Source: Deltaproteobacteria bacterium UBA4427
GTDB taxonomy: Bacteria; Myxococcota_A; UBA9160; UBA4427
Direction of reading: 5' to 3'
Assembly: GCA_002390675.1 (NCBI GenBank)
Contig: DGPZ01000148.1
Location: forward strand, 1-17,325
Length of the DNA stretch: 17,325 nt
The notes under the pieces were generated by a model. It was not told where the DNA came from, ran no database searches, and saw only the letters and a program-made list of their open reading frames with translations. A program made the position numbers and the translations under genes. Positions 1 through 8,244 of the stretch are shown here, piece by piece. The number at the start of each line of letters is the position of its first letter. The first letter of the stretch is position 1.

Positions 1-435
1 GGTCCCTCCTTTTTGGTATCAGCCCTGCAGGATCCGGGGACCGAGGACCGGGCGGGGACCGCGCTGCAGCGTATTCAGGTTGTGAAGGGTTGGGTTGGCG
101 ATGACGGCGATTTTCACCAGAAGGTGATCGACGTGGCAGGTGATCCTAACAACGGCGCAGACGTCGACCTCAATACCTGCACGCCTCGGGGAGAGGGCGC
201 GGGTTCCCTGTGCTCGGTCTGGCAGGACCCCGAATTCGATTCCTCGCAGTCGGCGGTCTACTACGCGCGCGTTGTCGAAAATCCGAGCTGCCGATGGTCG
301 ACCTGGCATTGCCTTGCTCTCCCGAAGAATGAGCGGCCAGATGGGTGCGACGACCCGCGCGTGCCTAAGACGATTCAAGAGCGGGCTTGGACTTCGCCCA
401 TCTGGTACATGCCGACGTCGGCTGAGACGGGATGA
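1..435 (+). CDS. DUF3604 family protein, C-terminal fragment (5' end outside window)
   Basis: The reading frame is open from the first base and ends at TGA 433-435, so about 144 residues of the C-terminus are visible. It closely matches the C-terminal region of the next gene: both share the blocks FLVSAL, LQR(I/V)Q, VIDVAGD, NNGA, NTC, SLC/ALC-(S/T)VWQD, ENP(S/T)CRW and TIQERAWTS. This makes it the end of a second, tandem DUF3604 (PHP-like metal-dependent hydrolase superfamily) gene. It differs by lacking a cysteine-containing insert of roughly 20-25 residues that the downstream copy has before TIQERAW. The N-terminal metal-binding half is not in the window, so whether this copy is intact cannot be told. 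The function of DUF3604 proteins is not established. The next gene starts 31 bp downstream on the same strand, suggesting co-transcription. Confidence 0.85.
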   Translation, partial: GPSFLVSALQDPGTEDRAGTALQRIQVVKGWVGDDGDFHQKVIDVAGDPNNGADVDLNTCTPRGEGAGSLCSVWQDPEFDSSQSAVYYARVVENPSCRWSTWHCLALPKNERPDGCDDPRVPKTIQERAWTSPIWYMPTSAETG

Positions 436-466
436 CCCTACTGGTGGGAGCCTCTATCGTTCCCGC

Positions 467-2599
467 ATGCAGAATTCCGCTCACGCGTATCTAATCATCC
501 TTTCAATCTTGATCGCCGCACTCACGCTTCCGTTGCCGATCCAGGCACAGGCGGATGGCGGTCTTGCTATTGCCACCAACGACGCGACAGACACCTCGGC
601 CGCCATGCCCTTCGAACGAACGGAAGAGCGCGAGCCTTGTACGGACCACGATCCGCTTAAGCGACCGATGTTTGGCGACCTGCATGTACACAGCAGTTTC
701 TCCTTTGACTCCTATATCTCGAGCCAGAGAAATGAGCCGACCGACGCTTATCGCTATGCGAAGGGCGAGGCGATCACGCTTCCCGATGTGAACGGGGAGC
801 AGCTGATTGAAGCGCGCATCCAGCGCCCCCTAGACTTTACTTCGGTGACAGACCACGCCGAATACCTCGGCCCGATCAATATGTGCACAAAGGACTCGAG
901 CAAGCTCGGCTATTGGTGGCCGCATTGCATGATGACCCGCGCCTCGCATTTCTGGACCCAGATGCTCGCCGCCAGCTGGTGGACGAACCTCGGAGGCATC
1001 GGAACCACAGAGGTCACGGAGTCGTTTGCCTGCACACTCTCCGACTGCAATGAAGCCGCGCTGAGTGCCTGGGGAGAAATTCAAAGAGCGACGGAAGAGC
1101 ACTACGACCGCTCATCGGACTGCACCTTCACGACCTTCGTCGGGTACGAATACACCGATGCGCCTAACGCTTTCAACATGCATCGCAATGTGATCTTCCG
1201 TAACGAGCGTGTGCCGGAGCTTCCGATTTCGACTTATGACACAGGAAAGTACAACTTCCCCATTCTCTGGGAGCTCTTGCAGGAGCGATGTCTCGATGCG
1301 GGAATCGGTTGTGATGTGCTGGCGATTCCGCACAACTCGAATCTCTCTGGTGGGCTGATGTTTCGTGATCCCCAAACGCCGCGCGAAGCGGCCGACCGCT
1401 TGAAGTTTGAACCCGTGATCGAGCTGGTCCAGCATAAAGGCGCTTCGGAGTGTCGTTTTGATCGACTCGAAGGACGCGGCCTGCTCACCGCGGATGAAGC
1501 CTGCGACTTCGAACAGGTGGTTGCGGATAACCTGTCCATGCTCGGCACGGTGCATGGGGAGATGATGACGGAGCAGGCGGCCGCCGTCCCGCTCGATGAG
1601 TATCACCCGCGGAACATGGCGCGGAACGCTCTGAAAGCCGGACTCGAATTAGGTCAGGAGACAGGGACTAACCCGTTCCAGTTTGGATTCATCGCGAGCA
1701 CTGACACGCATAGCGCGACCGCTGGCGGTGCCGAAGAAGATAATTATGTGGGACACCTCGGCCGGCGAGATGCGGAATACGCCAATGTCCAAGACCACTT
1801 CTTCTCGAACCCAGGCGGCCATGCCGTCGTATGGGCCGAAGAAAACTCTCGCGATGCGATCTTCGAGGGAATGCGAAACAAAGAGACGTACGCGACAAGC
1901 GGTACGCGACCGATCGTACGCTTCTTTGGAGGAACGGACCTGGACCTCGATCTTTGCGGAGACCCTGACATGATCTCCAAGGCCTACTCGCAAGGTGTGC
2001 CGATGGGTGGCGCCTTCGGTAACGCCGCTTTAGACCGACCGCCTCGCTTCCTAGTGAGCGCTCTTAAGGATGCAGGCATTGATGGTCATCCGGGGACCGA
2101 TTTGCAGCGCGTGCAGATCATTAAGGGTTGGGTGGATGCGTCGGGGGAGAGTCACGAGAAGGTGATCGACGTCGCCGGGGATGCGAATAACGGCGCCTCG
2201 GTGGACCCGAATACGTGTGCTCCGACGGGCGGCGGTGCTGGTGCGCTTTGTACGGTTTGGCAAGATGATGAGTACGATGCCACGCAGCCGAGCTTCTACT
2301 ACGTGCGCGTGCTCGAGAATCCTACCTGTCGATGGACCACGCTACAGTGCCAGGCGGCCGGGGTGAATCCATTTTCTGCGAGTTGTGAGCAGCGTGCATT
2401 GCAGGCCTCTATCGAAGCGGAGGATAATGGCGCACCGAGCGGCGTTTGGAAGAATTGCTGCATCAATCCAGTGACCGAGCCTTTCTACACGCCGACGATT
2501 CAGGAACGCGCTTGGACTTCGTCGATTTGGGTGAATGCTATGTCGAGCGAACCCGCTCAGCAGGCAATGCGGTCGGGGGTCGTCTTAGCCAATGATTAA
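467..2599 (+). CDS. Exported DUF3604 family protein (PHP-like fold)
   Basis: A 710-residue protein. I chose the ATG at 467 because it begins a typical Sec signal peptide: MQNSAHAY, then a hydrophobic stretch (about residues 8-25), then a likely cleavage after IQAQA. The frame stays open upstream to 140, but that stretch overlaps the preceding gene and looks non-coding. PHP-type metal-ligand motifs are visible: GDLHVHS (H73, H75), SVTDHAEYLG (D129, H130), an IPHN motif mid-protein and ASTDTHS (D413, H415). These support a metal-dependent hydrolase or phosphoesterase-like fold acting in the periplasm; the substrate is unknown. A cysteine-rich C-terminal region follows. The stop overlaps the start of the MFS gene by 8 bp, so the two are probably translated together. 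The ribosome binding site is weak: GGGAG lies about 16 nt upstream. Confidence 0.9.
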   Translation: MQNSAHAYLIILSILIAALTLPLPIQAQADGGLAIATNDATDTSAAMPFERTEEREPCTDHDPLKRPMFGDLHVHSSFSFDSYISSQRNEPTDAYRYAKGEAITLPDVNGEQLIEARIQRPLDFTSVTDHAEYLGPINMCTKDSSKLGYWWPHCMMTRASHFWTQMLAASWWTNLGGIGTTEVTESFACTLSDCNEAALSAWGEIQRATEEHYDRSSDCTFTTFVGYEYTDAPNAFNMHRNVIFRNERVPELPISTYDTGKYNFPILWELLQERCLDAGIGCDVLAIPHNSNLSGGLMFRDPQTPREAADRLKFEPVIELVQHKGASECRFDRLEGRGLLTADEACDFEQVVADNLSMLGTVHGEMMTEQAAAVPLDEYHPRNMARNALKAGLELGQETGTNPFQFGFIASTDTHSATAGGAEEDNYVGHLGRRDAEYANVQDHFFSNPGGHAVVWAEENSRDAIFEGMRNKETYATSGTRPIVRFFGGTDLDLDLCGDPDMISKAYSQGVPMGGAFGNAALDRPPRFLVSALKDAGIDGHPGTDLQRVQIIKGWVDASGESHEKVIDVAGDANNGASVDPNTCAPTGGGAGALCTVWQDDEYDATQPSFYYVRVLENPTCRWTTLQCQAAGVNPFSASCEQRALQASIEAEDNGAPSGVWKNCCINPVTEPFYTPTIQERAWTSSIWVNAMSSEPAQQAMRSGVVLAND

Positions 2600-3857
2600 G
2601 GATTCCGAATTCACCGGCGCTTCACGGCGCACCGCGCAGATTTCCCTCGGCTTGCTCGTACTCGTCAACGTGATGAGCCAGCTTGATCGTCAGATCATGA
2701 GCGTGCTAGTGGAGTCGATCCGAATCGATCTTGATCTCACTGACACTCAAATCGGCGTTGTGGTAGGCGTGGCGTTTGCGGTTTTCTATACGCTCGCTGG
2801 GTTGCCGCTTGGGCGGCTCGCGGATCGAGCGAATCGGCGCACCGTCATCGTTTCAGTGCTGAGCTTCTGGAGTCTCGCAACCGCGGCCTGCGGGCTCGCG
2901 CAGGGCTATTGGCAGCTATTTGCAGCGCGAGTGGGTGTCGGGATTGGCGAAGCGGGCTGCGCGCCTGCAGCACAATCGATTCTCTCGGAGACCTTTCCAC
3001 GTGAGCGCATAGGCCGCGCGCTCTCCACCTATCAAATGGCAATCCCAATCGGCATCTTGTTCGGGCTGGCAGGCGGAGGCTATCTCGCCGATCACTATCA
3101 TTGGCGCACAGTATTCATGATGGTCGGCCTGCCGGGCCTATTGGTCGCGGTGATCGTCCGTGTCTTTCTAAAGGAGCCGCCACGCTCGGATTCGGAAGAA
3201 CTCGAGCCGGTAGCGAGTGTCCTCTCGACGATCTTTGCTATGCCGACAATTAGGCAGCACATGCTCGCGTGTTCGATTCAAACGATGACTCTCGCAGCGA
3301 CGGCGACCTTCAATTTTGCATTCATGGTCCGGGTGCACGGACTCTCGAACACTGAGGCGGGCATCATTATCGGATTGATCACAGGGATCGCTGGCGGGTT
3401 CGGCACTTACATGGGCGGATACCTCGGCGATCGATTCGCTCCGAAAGATCCACGCTGGCGTATTGGATGGCTCGCGATCGGGGCCGTTCTTTCGGTGCCC
3501 TTTACTATTTCCGCCTACCTGACATCGAGCTTGCCGCTAACGATCGTTGGGCTCACCTTGGGTGTTGTGGGGAGCTACATGTACGCAGGCGCAGGTCATG
3601 CCGTTGCGCAGTCCCTTGTCGGTCCCCGAATGCGTGCGATGACGGCAGCGTCAATGCTCTTCGCTATGAACCTATTTGGATATGGCGCAGGTCCCGTGGT
3701 CGCCGGCTGGATCAGTGATGCCTTTGGTGGAGACGAGGCGCTTCGATATTCGTTGGCCGTGATGAATATGCTCTTGTTGTGGGCGGCCGTGCACTACTGG
3801 CTGGCTTCACGCACCTATCGCGAGGATCTCGCCCGAGTGCAAGCTCTGGGCTTGTAG
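2592..3857 (+). CDS. Spinster-like major facilitator superfamily transporter
   Basis: A 421-residue polytopic membrane protein with about 12 hydrophobic segments. The MFS motif A is clear between the second and third segments (residues 74-83, GRLADRANRR), and an Asp-Arg pair in the first helix region (LDRQ, residues 31-34) is typical of the Spinster-like subgroup. R-x-G-x-G-x-GEAGCAPAAQS in the fourth segment (about residues 110-127) also fits that group, which in bacteria is often annotated as sphingosine-1-phosphate/lipid-type or general MFS transporters. The substrate cannot be read from sequence. ATG 2592 overlaps the DUF3604 stop codon, which implies translational coupling, so the transporter probably moves a product or substrate of the exported DUF3604 enzyme. 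The C-terminus is followed at once by a hairpin and a convergent gene. Confidence 0.9.
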   Translation: MIKDSEFTGASRRTAQISLGLLVLVNVMSQLDRQIMSVLVESIRIDLDLTDTQIGVVVGVAFAVFYTLAGLPLGRLADRANRRTVIVSVLSFWSLATAACGLAQGYWQLFAARVGVGIGEAGCAPAAQSILSETFPRERIGRALSTYQMAIPIGILFGLAGGGYLADHYHWRTVFMMVGLPGLLVAVIVRVFLKEPPRSDSEELEPVASVLSTIFAMPTIRQHMLACSIQTMTLAATATFNFAFMVRVHGLSNTEAGIIIGLITGIAGGFGTYMGGYLGDRFAPKDPRWRIGWLAIGAVLSVPFTISAYLTSSLPLTIVGLTLGVVGSYMYAGAGHAVAQSLVGPRMRAMTAASMLFAMNLFGYGAGPVVAGWISDAFGGDEALRYSLAVMNMLLLWAAVHYWLASRTYREDLARVQALGL

Positions 3858-3876
3858 CGATCTCCTAGCGAGATCG
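3858..3876. terminator. Stem-loop between convergent genes, probable bidirectional terminator
   Basis: A perfect 7-bp inverted repeat (CGATCTC, 5-nt loop CTAGC, GAGATCG) starts one base after the MFS stop codon and ends two bases before the stop codon of the convergent thiolase-like gene. Its position suggests a shared transcription end for both units. There is no U-tract on either side, so intrinsic termination would be weak; it may instead stabilise the 3' ends. Confidence 0.5.
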
Positions 3877-3878
3877 GA

Positions 3879-5048
3879 CTAGCATCGACCGAGGATCGCT
3901 CCGCTCATGCCTGCGGCGAGCAGCGCGTGTTCTACATTGTCGACTTGGTTGCTGGCGGTCCCACGGATTTGGCGAACGGCCTCGGTCGCGAGATTCATCC
4001 CGTGGATATAGGCCTCGCCGATCAAGCCGCCATTGGGCGAGAGCGGAATCGAGCCATCTAAGGCTAAGTGCCCATCCTTGATAAAGTCGGACGCTTCGCC
4101 GGGTTTGCAGAATCCCATCGATTCGAGATGCCAGAATACGGCGATCGTGAAATGGTCATAGAGCATGCCGACCTGGATATCTGCCGGCGTGAGTCCCGTT
4201 CGCCCGAAGAGCTCTGCGCCGGAATGGACGCCACTATCGAAGACTGTCAAGTCGCTGTGATAGAAGTTGGTGACGGTTTCAGTTTCGAATGGAACAGACT
4301 GGGTCGCGTGGTCGATGCGAACAGGAATCTGCCTCAAATCTTTCGCGCGTTCCTCGGTCGTGACTAAGATGGCGACGCCTCCATCGCTCTCCTGGCAGCA
4401 GTCGAGGAGGCGGAAGACCGGATCGACGATCCATCTCGAATTTTGGTGGTCGTCGATTGTGATCGGCTTTTCAAAGTACCACGCGAGTGGGTTAGTGGAC
4501 GCATTGGATCGGAGTTGGACCGAGATCGGGGCGAAGTCTGCGTTGGTGAGGCCGTAGCGATCCATGTATCGCTGAGCCTGGACGCCAGTCCAAGCAGCGG
4601 GGGTCATCGCACCGTAGGGCATACTCCATTCGAGAAAGCCCGAACCGGATCCGGTGCTATTCGAATTCGGTTCCATGTGCGCAATTCCGAAGCGAGCTTC
4701 CGAGCGTTCGTTCATAGCACGGTAACAGACAACAACATTTGCGAGTCCGGACTCCACAGCCGCCATGGCGTGAGCGATGGTTCCTATCGAGCCGCCTCCT
4801 CCATGGGGCGAGCGCGAGGAGAATCGTAGGTTCTTGATTCCCATGGAACGCACAATGTCGACGTCTTCGTTGTTGTCGATCGTGAAAGTTGTTAGGCCAT
4901 CGATATCCGCAGGGACGAGGCCTGCATCATCGAGAGAGAGCTTGATGGCTTCGCAGCAGAGTTGAAGTTCGCTGCGACCCGAGTTTTTCGAGAACTCGGT
5001 TTGCCCGATTCCTGCTATGACGGCCTTGCCGCCGCTTCGGATACTCAT
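3879..5048 (-). CDS. Thiolase-fold protein, Ltp2-like (probable acyl-CoA retro-aldolase subunit)
   Basis: A 389-residue protein of the SCP-x/lipid-transfer thiolase superfamily: N-terminal IAGIGQTEFS, internal LDDAGL and DIDGL motifs, and a C-terminal GGLIGEAYIHGMN...EAVRQIRG block. At the place of the thiolase nucleophilic cysteine the sequence is PHGGGGSIG (residues 81-89), so no nucleophile is present and Claisen-type thiolysis is unlikely. It resembles Ltp2, the aldolase that cuts the steroid side chain as a complex with a DUF35 protein. Tyr297 (LYDHF) and Tyr347 (EAYIHG) lie where I recall catalytic tyrosines reported for Ltp2; that alignment should be checked. Its ATG overlaps the stop of the upstream DUF35 gene (ATGA), so the two are translationally coupled and likely form a complex. 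The true acyl-CoA substrate is unknown; it need not be a steroid. Confidence 0.88.
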   Translation of the reverse strand: MSIRSGGKAVIAGIGQTEFSKNSGRSELQLCCEAIKLSLDDAGLVPADIDGLTTFTIDNNEDVDIVRSMGIKNLRFSSRSPHGGGGSIGTIAHAMAAVESGLANVVVCYRAMNERSEARFGIAHMEPNSNSTGSGSGFLEWSMPYGAMTPAAWTGVQAQRYMDRYGLTNADFAPISVQLRSNASTNPLAWYFEKPITIDDHQNSRWIVDPVFRLLDCCQESDGGVAILVTTEERAKDLRQIPVRIDHATQSVPFETETVTNFYHSDLTVFDSGVHSGAELFGRTGLTPADIQVGMLYDHFTIAVFWHLESMGFCKPGEASDFIKDGHLALDGSIPLSPNGGLIGEAYIHGMNLATEAVRQIRGTASNQVDNVEHALLAAGMSGAILGRC

Positions 5049-5473
5049 TTGCTGGCCTCCTTCGCCGGGCGGAAGACCGGCACGGCCTTGTCACCTTTCG
5101 TCTTTTCGAAAAAGACTTCAACAGGAATCCCGATCTTTACGTCTGCACGATCGCACTCGTAGAGATTTGAGAAAATTCGAATCCCCTCGTCGAGATCAAC
5201 TAGCACACAACAGAGGGGGTACTCGAACATAGGCATCTGTGGATGAACCGGAAACATGTACGAGTAGACGACGCCTCGCCCCGAGAGCGGGATAATCTCT
5301 TGATGGACGGATTGACACTTCGGGCACATGGGCCGAGGCGGGTGGCGAAAGGTTTTACAGTCGCCGCATCGCTGTCCAAGAAATTCGCCTCGTTCCGCAC
5401 CTTCCCAATAGAACGCACTGTTGCGGCTCGGGAGCGGTTGCGGGCGCTCCATTCGGAATTCTTCGTTCGACAT
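5045..5473 (-). CDS. DUF35 / Zn-ribbon OB-fold protein, partner of the Ltp2-like protein
   Basis: A 142-residue protein with an N-terminal rubredoxin-like zinc ribbon (Cys36, Cys39, Cys50, Cys53; RCGDCK...MCPKC) followed by an OB-fold domain (from about residue 63, GRGVVYSY, with YPLCCVLVDLDEG). This is the DUF35 layout. In the steroid aldolase pair Ltp2-ChsH2 the DUF35 domain binds the thiolase-fold subunit and helps bind the CoA ester. The start at 5473 is supported by AGGA seven bases upstream; an in-frame ATG 93 bp further upstream would add a low-complexity tail and lacks such a site. The stop codon overlaps the start of the Ltp2-like gene by four bases. About 96 bp separate it from the CoA-transferase gene upstream, with no clear promoter in between. 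Confidence 0.9.
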   Translation of the reverse strand: MSNEEFRMERPQPLPSRNSAFYWEGAERGEFLGQRCGDCKTFRHPPRPMCPKCQSVHQEIIPLSGRGVVYSYMFPVHPQMPMFEYPLCCVLVDLDEGIRIFSNLYECDRADVKIGIPVEVFFEKTKGDKAVPVFRPAKEASK

Positions 5474-5569
5474 GCGAGGATCCTTTTTTTTGAGCCGTAG
5501 TTGAGAAGTCGTAGTTAGCGCGAAGCGTGCAGCGAGGCTCTCCAAGACTCTAGCGTTGCCCATCAAGTA

Positions 5570-8119
5570 TTAGGCGTTGGGGTTTTCATCCGTGGCTGCT
5601 TCGTTGACCGAGGCCGTTGCCCAGGGTGATGCAGTGACTTGAGATGGATTTTTGGAGAGTGCGGGGTAAACCGTTTCGTCACCCACGGCACCCGCTTCGA
5701 AGAGTACATCTGACTCGGCGCGATCGAATCCGAGCTCGGAAAGGATCTCGCGGGTGTGCTCGCCAACTAAGAGCGGGGGCCCTTGAACATGTGTTGGCGT
5801 GCCGGAGAACTGCACGGCAAGGCCGGGATGCCCAAGGCGTCCGACCATGCGGTGATCGTATGAGGCGACGAGCTCGTTTTTGACGAGCCCTTTTTCTTCC
5901 CAGAGTCCAAGGGCGGCGTCGCCTAGAGCGAGTTCGCAGGGTACGCCCGCGGCGTCGAGCGTATTGAAAGCGTGTTGGCCTGACTGGCTGCCAAGTGCGT
6001 GCCCGAGGAGCTTGGTGACGGCTTCATCATCCTGCTTGCGAGTCGCCGCGGATCCGTACCGGCCGGAGGGAGCGAGGTCGTCTAGGTCGAGCGCTTTGGC
6101 GAGTGCGGCCCAATGCGCATCCGTTACAAGTGAAAGGCAAATCCATTCGTCTTGCGTAGGGTAGAGGCGGACACCCGCGGAAAGTCCAGTTTGCATGTCG
6201 TCAAGGAGCGGTCGTTCGATCGGCGTTCCGTCGGGGTGCGCAATTGCGTGGCTCGCGTTGAATAGCTGCGCGTTTATGATTGCTGTTTCGCACCACTGAC
6301 CTCGGCCCGTCTTCTCTCTTTCAAAGAGAGCCTGGCAGATTGCGATGGCGGCTAGGAAACCGTTGCCCGTGTCGCCCATATTCGTGAGTGACCACATGGG
6401 GCGTCCGCCGCGATGGCAGCCGCCGTCTTCCCACTCTACGCCGGCGAGGCACGCGCCGGTTTGGTCGTTTCCCGGAAGCGATTCGCGTGGTCCGTGCTCA
6501 AAGCCGCGGGTGTGGCAGTAGACGAGCTTCGGAAAGCGTTCTTTGAGAGATTCGTAGTCGATGCCTAGCTTCACGGCTGCGTGGTATCGCATGTTATGCA
6601 TCACCACGTCTGCGGACTCAAGGAGTCCGTCGAGGATCTTCTTCGCGCTTTCATGTTTCAGATCGATGGCGATACTTCGCTTTCCACGATTGCAGCACAT
6701 CGCGATCTGGCTCGAATGCCAATACCAATCGTAGAGAGCATTGATCTTGATGACTTCAGCCCCGAGGTCCGAGAGCACTTGCGTACCGTAAGGCCCTGCG
6801 ACCGCGAGCCCGAAATCCAGCACACGAATTCCGTCGAGAGGGCCTTTGGCGAGTTTGTTGTTGGGGGCAGAGGGAGCGCGGGGCGTGTCAAGCGCAGGGG
6901 TGGCCGCCGCCTCTTTGCGAATCGCGTCGGTGTGTTCTCCTAAGCGAGGCGCTGGTCCAGAGACTTCGCCGGGGGACGAGTCGAGGTTGTATAGAACGCC
7001 GACGGTGCGAATCGGCCCTAGCTCGGGGTCGTCGACTTCGGCGACGATTCGGTCATCGACCAAGAGTTGGTCGCTTAGGCCTTCCTCGGGGCTCCTGATT
7101 TTCTGGACGCAAACACCTGCGATCGCCCCCGCCTCGGTCCATTCGTCTGCCGTGAATTTCTTAACCGCCTTGGCCATTGGTTCCCAATAGTGGTCTAGGA
7201 CGAAAACTTCCTCAACTCCGAGACCGATACGTTCTGGATCTTCTCGAAGCGTTAGGTCAGGCGTCGCATTGAGCGTATCGCCTTCTGCCGCGGAAAGAAT
7301 GAATCGTGGATTGGGCGGCCAGGCATGGATCCAGCGACCATCTTTGCATTCGAAGAGACCCTTGGGTGCGCGGCTATCGCCAATCCATGACATGAAATGT
7401 TCGGCTTCGAGGTTATCCGCGACACCGAACGCCATGACGCCGGCTGCGAGGGCACCCTGCAGGAGCGAGGTTTCAACTTGCTGCCCGCGACCCGTGATTT
7501 CCCGTGCGCGGAGCGCGGCAGAGATACCGAGTGCCGCGGCGTAAGCGGCGCCAATGCTCGGGAATCGCGAAGCGGAGAAAATCGGTCCTTCCCGCGGTGC
7601 GCCCTGAAGTTTTTCGTAGCCGACTTCGAACTCGGGAAAGAGCGGTGGCTTCCCTGCGAGATGCGGTGCGGATCCTCCGACCCATCCGCGCTGCTCCCAC
7701 TGCAGCCCTGTGCGAGCTGCGACGAGTGCATCGTAGCCGGGGCGATCCGAGAGGGCGTTGTTGCGACCATAGCCCGTGATTGAACAGTGGATGAGGCGGG
7801 GATTGTTTTCGCTAAGTTTGGTGTAGTCGACGCCGAGTGCTTCTGCGCTACCGGGCGCATAACTATCGATCACGACGTCGGCGCGCGCGGCGAGGGCTAG
7901 GAAGGTGGCTTTATCTTCGGCGTCCTTGAGGTCGAGGACGGCGCTGCGCTTCCCTCGGTTCCAGGCTTTGTATCCGGGTTGATCGCGAAGCGGGTCTTCA
8001 CCGGGCGCTTCGATGCGCACCACGTCAGCGCCGTGATCAACGAGCAGCATCGTGGCCATGGGCCCAGCGATTCCTCGTGTGAGGTCCAGAATGAGAAGGC
8101 CGTCGAGTACACCTGCCAT
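5570..8119 (-). CDS. Two-domain family III (CaiB/BaiF) CoA-transferase
   Basis: An 849-residue protein made of two complete family III CoA-transferase modules, against about 400 residues for usual members. Module 1 (about residues 3-398) starts LDGLLILDLTRGIAGP and has the conserved RPGYDAL segment; module 2 (about 427-820) starts LDGIRVLDFGLAVAGP and has PGNDQTG. Both keep the Asp expected to form the acyl-aspartyl intermediate (Asp130 and Asp552). A Pro/Ala-rich linker (about 403-423) joins them, and the C-terminus (about 820-849) is an extra tail. The enzyme should move CoA from a donor thioester to a carboxylic acid, activating the substrate for the aldolase pair encoded just downstream. 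I prefer the ATG at 8119, which has GGAG nine bases upstream; ATGs at 8125 and 8134 are in frame but poorly placed. Module 1 and 2 differ clearly, so this is an old fusion and not a recent duplication. Confidence 0.92.
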   Translation of the reverse strand: MAGVLDGLLILDLTRGIAGPMATMLLVDHGADVVRIEAPGEDPLRDQPGYKAWNRGKRSAVLDLKDAEDKATFLALAARADVVIDSYAPGSAEALGVDYTKLSENNPRLIHCSITGYGRNNALSDRPGYDALVAARTGLQWEQRGWVGGSAPHLAGKPPLFPEFEVGYEKLQGAPREGPIFSASRFPSIGAAYAAALGISAALRAREITGRGQQVETSLLQGALAAGVMAFGVADNLEAEHFMSWIGDSRAPKGLFECKDGRWIHAWPPNPRFILSAAEGDTLNATPDLTLREDPERIGLGVEEVFVLDHYWEPMAKAVKKFTADEWTEAGAIAGVCVQKIRSPEEGLSDQLLVDDRIVAEVDDPELGPIRTVGVLYNLDSSPGEVSGPAPRLGEHTDAIRKEAAATPALDTPRAPSAPNNKLAKGPLDGIRVLDFGLAVAGPYGTQVLSDLGAEVIKINALYDWYWHSSQIAMCCNRGKRSIAIDLKHESAKKILDGLLESADVVMHNMRYHAAVKLGIDYESLKERFPKLVYCHTRGFEHGPRESLPGNDQTGACLAGVEWEDGGCHRGGRPMWSLTNMGDTGNGFLAAIAICQALFEREKTGRGQWCETAIINAQLFNASHAIAHPDGTPIERPLLDDMQTGLSAGVRLYPTQDEWICLSLVTDAHWAALAKALDLDDLAPSGRYGSAATRKQDDEAVTKLLGHALGSQSGQHAFNTLDAAGVPCELALGDAALGLWEEKGLVKNELVASYDHRMVGRLGHPGLAVQFSGTPTHVQGPPLLVGEHTREILSELGFDRAESDVLFEAGAVGDETVYPALSKNPSQVTASPWATASVNEAATDENPNA

Positions 8120-8172
8120 ATTCATCGTCTCCATCGCAAAGTGTTGTGTTTACCTTGCTAGTAGTGGTCTTG

Positions 8173-8188
8173 CTCGACGAGTGTCGAG
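8173..8188. other. Short inverted repeat in the gap between amidohydrolase and CoA-transferase genes
   Basis: CTCGAC, loop GAGT, GTCGAG: a perfect 6-bp stem with a tetraloop in the 125-bp space between two same-strand genes. There is no T-run after it in the minus direction, so it is not a convincing terminator. It could be an RNA processing or stability element that adjusts expression inside the operon, or chance. Confidence 0.3.
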
Positions 8189-8244
8189 TCGGTCCTGAAC
8201 TTTCTGCTCCCGTTCTAATCGAATCTGAGGTGCTTGATCGCGTA

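Noticed and set aside
140..466. N-terminal extension of the DUF3604 frame
   Set aside because: It overlaps the end of the preceding DUF3604 gene in another frame, is Arg/Ser-rich like a shadow translation, and precedes a clear signal peptide beginning at 467.
1112..1606. 164-residue minus-strand frame inside DUF3604
   Set aside because: It is antisense to the conserved DUF3604 coding sequence and has no recognisable domain.
5474..5566. 31-codon N-terminal extension of the DUF35 protein
   Set aside because: No ribosome binding site and no family similarity; the ATG at 5473 has AGGA at good spacing.
7252..7860. 202-residue minus-strand frame inside the CoA-transferase gene
   Set aside because: It is an alternate frame of a clearly coding gene, with composition typical of shadow frames and no domain.
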